A stretch of 6,542 nucleotides of DNA, taken from the NCBI GenBank assembly GCA_900544525.1, contig UQVN01000196.1, forward strand, positions 1-6,542, written 5' to 3'. This stretch comes from an uncultured Eubacteriales bacterium. Lineage in GTDB: Bacteria; Bacillota; Clostridia; Lachnospirales; Lachnospiraceae. The notes below the pieces were generated by a model. The model did no database searches, was not told where the DNA came from, and saw only the letters and a list, made by a program, of their open reading frames with translations. Below are positions 5,383-6,542 of the stretch, one piece after another. The position numbers and the translations under genes were made by a program. Positions within the stretch are counted from its first letter, which is position 1, and every line of letters begins with the position of its first letter.

Positions 5383-5419
5383 AAAAGAAGTGTAGGGTAA
5401 AAATCCGCACTTCTTTTTT
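5383..5419 (+). terminator. Rho-independent terminator of pdaA
   Basis: AAAAGAAGTG (5383-5392) pairs perfectly over 10 bp with CACTTCTTTT (5408-5417), with a 15-base loop and a T-run at 5414-5419. It lies about 50 bases past pdaA and before the AraC-type gene, separating the two units. The A-run on the left arm would allow weak function in reverse. Confidence 0.92.
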
Positions 5420-5448
5420 GCATACAATTATAAGGCTATAGATATAAT
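5418..5448 (+). promoter_or_regulatory. Probable promoter of the AraC-type gene
   Basis: A perfect -10 TATAAT (5443-5448) lies in AT-rich DNA after the pdaA terminator. The best -35 is only TTGCAT (5418-5423) at a long 19-base spacing, so the promoter is probably weak or activator-dependent. The transcript would begin near 5455, with a leader of about 90 bases. Confidence 0.5.
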
Positions 5449-5531
5449 GATATTAATGTAAAAATACGGATACTTTAACAGTAATAAAGATTTATGGAAA
5501 GTAAAAGAGATAGGGGCGGAAAAGAAAATAG

Positions 5532-5538
5532 GGAGGAG
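5532..5538 (+). promoter_or_regulatory. Shine-Dalgarno site that fixes the AraC-type gene start
   Basis: GGAGGAG lies 9 bases before the ATG at 5548. The frame is open from an ATG at 5494, but that codon has no ribosome binding site, and the 18 residues it would add are a charged stretch that is not part of the cupin domain. Confidence 0.88.
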
Positions 5539-5547
5539 TATAAGAGT

Positions 5548-6426
5548 ATGAGATTTGAATCTGATATTATGAATCCAATTCGATTTCATTTTTTGTATGC
5601 GGATAAGTATTCTTTTGGAGCTTCATGGGCGTATTCTGAGGAAAATTTACCATATAATCTGTTGCGGTATATTGTTGGAGGACAAGCAGAGTTTGTGATC
5701 AATGGGAAAAAATCCATTGTAAAAGAAGGCCAAATTGTGTATGTTCCCATGGGATGCACGCTTGAATGTAAGGCAATGGATAAGAAGTTTTCCTTCATTA
5801 GTATTCGGTTTACGACTTCTGTGTTTTATGAAGGTGCTGATTTTATGGAGGAGTATTTGGGGGTGGCAAGAACCATTTGTGCGACGCCTCAGTTAAAAGA
5901 AAATTTTGAACATATTTATGAGTGGGTACATCGAAAAGAACAGGCAAAGATGTTTTGGATTCGAGGATATTTGGATTTAATCATTGGAGAAATTGTTATG
6001 GCAAGTAGAGAAGAGGAGGCAAGAAAGACTAAGGAGATATCCAGTAAAAAGGAATTTGAGTTGGAGAAAATTCATCAAAAAATTCATGAAAATACGGCAA
6101 AAAGTGATCCAAGGATTCAGTTTGTGATCGATTATATTGTTCTACATGCAAAAGAGACCTATACGATTTCTCAGCTAAGTGAAATGGCAGGAGTTGCGGA
6201 AACTACATTTCGAAAATTGTTTAAAGAACAAACGGGAAAAGCACCAAACGCTTTTATGAGAGAATTGAAGTTGACAACAGCCGCAAAAGAATTGTTGAAA
6301 AGTAGCGATTCTGTAAATTCTATCGCTTATGGAGTTGGGTTTGAAGATCCAAATTATTTTTCAAGAATGTTCAAGAAGACATTTGGAGTGACTCCAAACG
6401 AATATCGAACGATGGCTAGAAGATAG
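5548..6426 (+). CDS. AraC-family transcriptional regulator (cupin plus double HTH)
   Basis: The 292-residue protein has the standard AraC/XylS layout. The N-terminal cupin-like sensor domain (about 10-90) shows the typical GQAEFVINGKK and VKEGQIVYVPMG pattern (45-69). A helical middle (95-150) and a charged, possibly coiled linker (152-186) follow. The C-terminal DNA-binding domain (190-290) has two helix-turn-helix units: the first includes YTISQLSEMAGVAETTFRKLF (205-225), the second SVNSIAYGVGFEDPNYFSRMF (255-275), ending in the family signature FKKTFGVTPNEYR (275-287). Such cupin-type members usually sense a sugar or related small molecule and activate carbohydrate genes. The ligand and targets cannot be told from the window, because no transport or glycoside hydrolase gene is adjacent. 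It is a single-gene unit between two terminators; the target may lie just to the right, outside the window, or the regulator may act on itself. Confidence 0.94.
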   Translation: MRFESDIMNPIRFHFLYADKYSFGASWAYSEENLPYNLLRYIVGGQAEFVINGKKSIVKEGQIVYVPMGCTLECKAMDKKFSFISIRFTTSVFYEGADFMEEYLGVARTICATPQLKENFEHIYEWVHRKEQAKMFWIRGYLDLIIGEIVMASREEEARKTKEISSKKEFELEKIHQKIHENTAKSDPRIQFVIDYIVLHAKETYTISQLSEMAGVAETTFRKLFKEQTGKAPNAFMRELKLTTAAKELLKSSDSVNSIAYGVGFEDPNYFSRMFKKTFGVTPNEYRTMARR

Positions 6427-6429
6427 GAG

Positions 6430-6464
6430 AAAAAGAGATATTGCGTAAGCGTATCTCTTTTTTT
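6430..6464 (+). terminator. Rho-independent terminator of the AraC-type gene
   Basis: AAAAAGAGATA (6430-6440) pairs with TATCTCTTTTT (6452-6462). The stem continues through GC-GTAA-GC (6443-6450) with a GNRA-type GTAA loop and one bulged T. A seven-T run (6458-6464) follows. It starts three bases past the stop codon. Confidence 0.95.
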
Positions 6465-6476
6465 AATAATATTATT

Positions 6477-6505
6477 TTGTGCAAATAGTATTAAAAATAT
6501 AAAAT
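6477..6505 (+). promoter_or_regulatory. Possible promoter of the next gene to the right
   Basis: TTGTGC (6477-6482), 17 bases and TAAAAT (6500-6505) fit a sigma-A promoter loosely and point out of the window. The stretch 6465-6542 is almost entirely A+T, where such words arise easily, so this is weak. No gene is visible in that stretch. Confidence 0.25.
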
Positions 6506-6542
6506 TATATAAATAAATAATGTAAAATAAACAAAAAGAAAA

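Noticed and set aside
6465..6542. Replication origin or DnaA-box cluster in the AT-rich right end
   Set aside because: It is only 78 bases of plain A+T DNA, and I see no DnaA boxes or iterons; AATAATATTATT is a simple palindrome expected in such DNA.

Overview
The window looks like chromosomal core DNA from a low-GC, spore-forming member of the Clostridia. Lachnospiraceae is the best guess. The evidence is the AT-rich sequence, strong GGAGG-type ribosome binding sites, sigma-A promoters close to consensus, a MurG of the SGKLRRYF subtype, a small four-cysteine TSCPD protein, and a PdaA-type spore-cortex deacetylase. I see no tRNA, rRNA, CRISPR array, insertion sequence, phage gene or conjugation cluster. 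The family placement comes from recalled protein similarity and was not checked against a database.

Layout: the left part is transcribed leftwards (minus strand) and the right part rightwards. Positions 1-117 hold no gene, but contain a leftward promoter that would serve a gene outside the window. A long hairpin terminator (118-176) closes a leftward two-gene unit, TSCPD protein (1281-1538) then murG (177-1247), driven by a TTGAAA-N17-TATAAT promoter at 1611-1639. Upstream of it lies a leftward TraX-family membrane protein gene (1743-2471) with its own extended -10 promoter. The 189 bp between traX and mtnN carry divergent promoters. To the right, mtnN (2661-3365) ends at a terminator. A 217 bp gene-free stretch with one odd hairpin follows. 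Next come a membrane protein of unknown function (3640-4362), pdaA (4496-5332) with its terminator, and an AraC-family regulator (5548-6426) with its terminator.

How the genes relate: murG (lipid II synthesis) and pdaA (muramic delta-lactam formation in the spore cortex) both act on peptidoglycan, but in separate transcription units. mtnN is housekeeping: it recycles methylthioadenosine and S-adenosylhomocysteine. The membrane protein of unknown function may be co-transcribed with pdaA, since no terminator is visible between them. The AraC regulator has no obvious target here.

Start choices: the longest open frames of mtnN, pdaA and the AraC gene begin upstream of well-placed Shine-Dalgarno sequences. 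Each start was therefore moved to the ATG behind that site (2661, 4496, 5548).

No clearly new multi-gene system is present. The points most worth a second look are a hairpin that could hide the pdaA ribosome binding site and contains a sigma-G-like -10 element, the membrane protein next to pdaA, the TSCPD-murG pairing, the Asp-to-Cys change in the PdaA TFDDG motif, and a leftward promoter overlapped by an operator-like inverted repeat.
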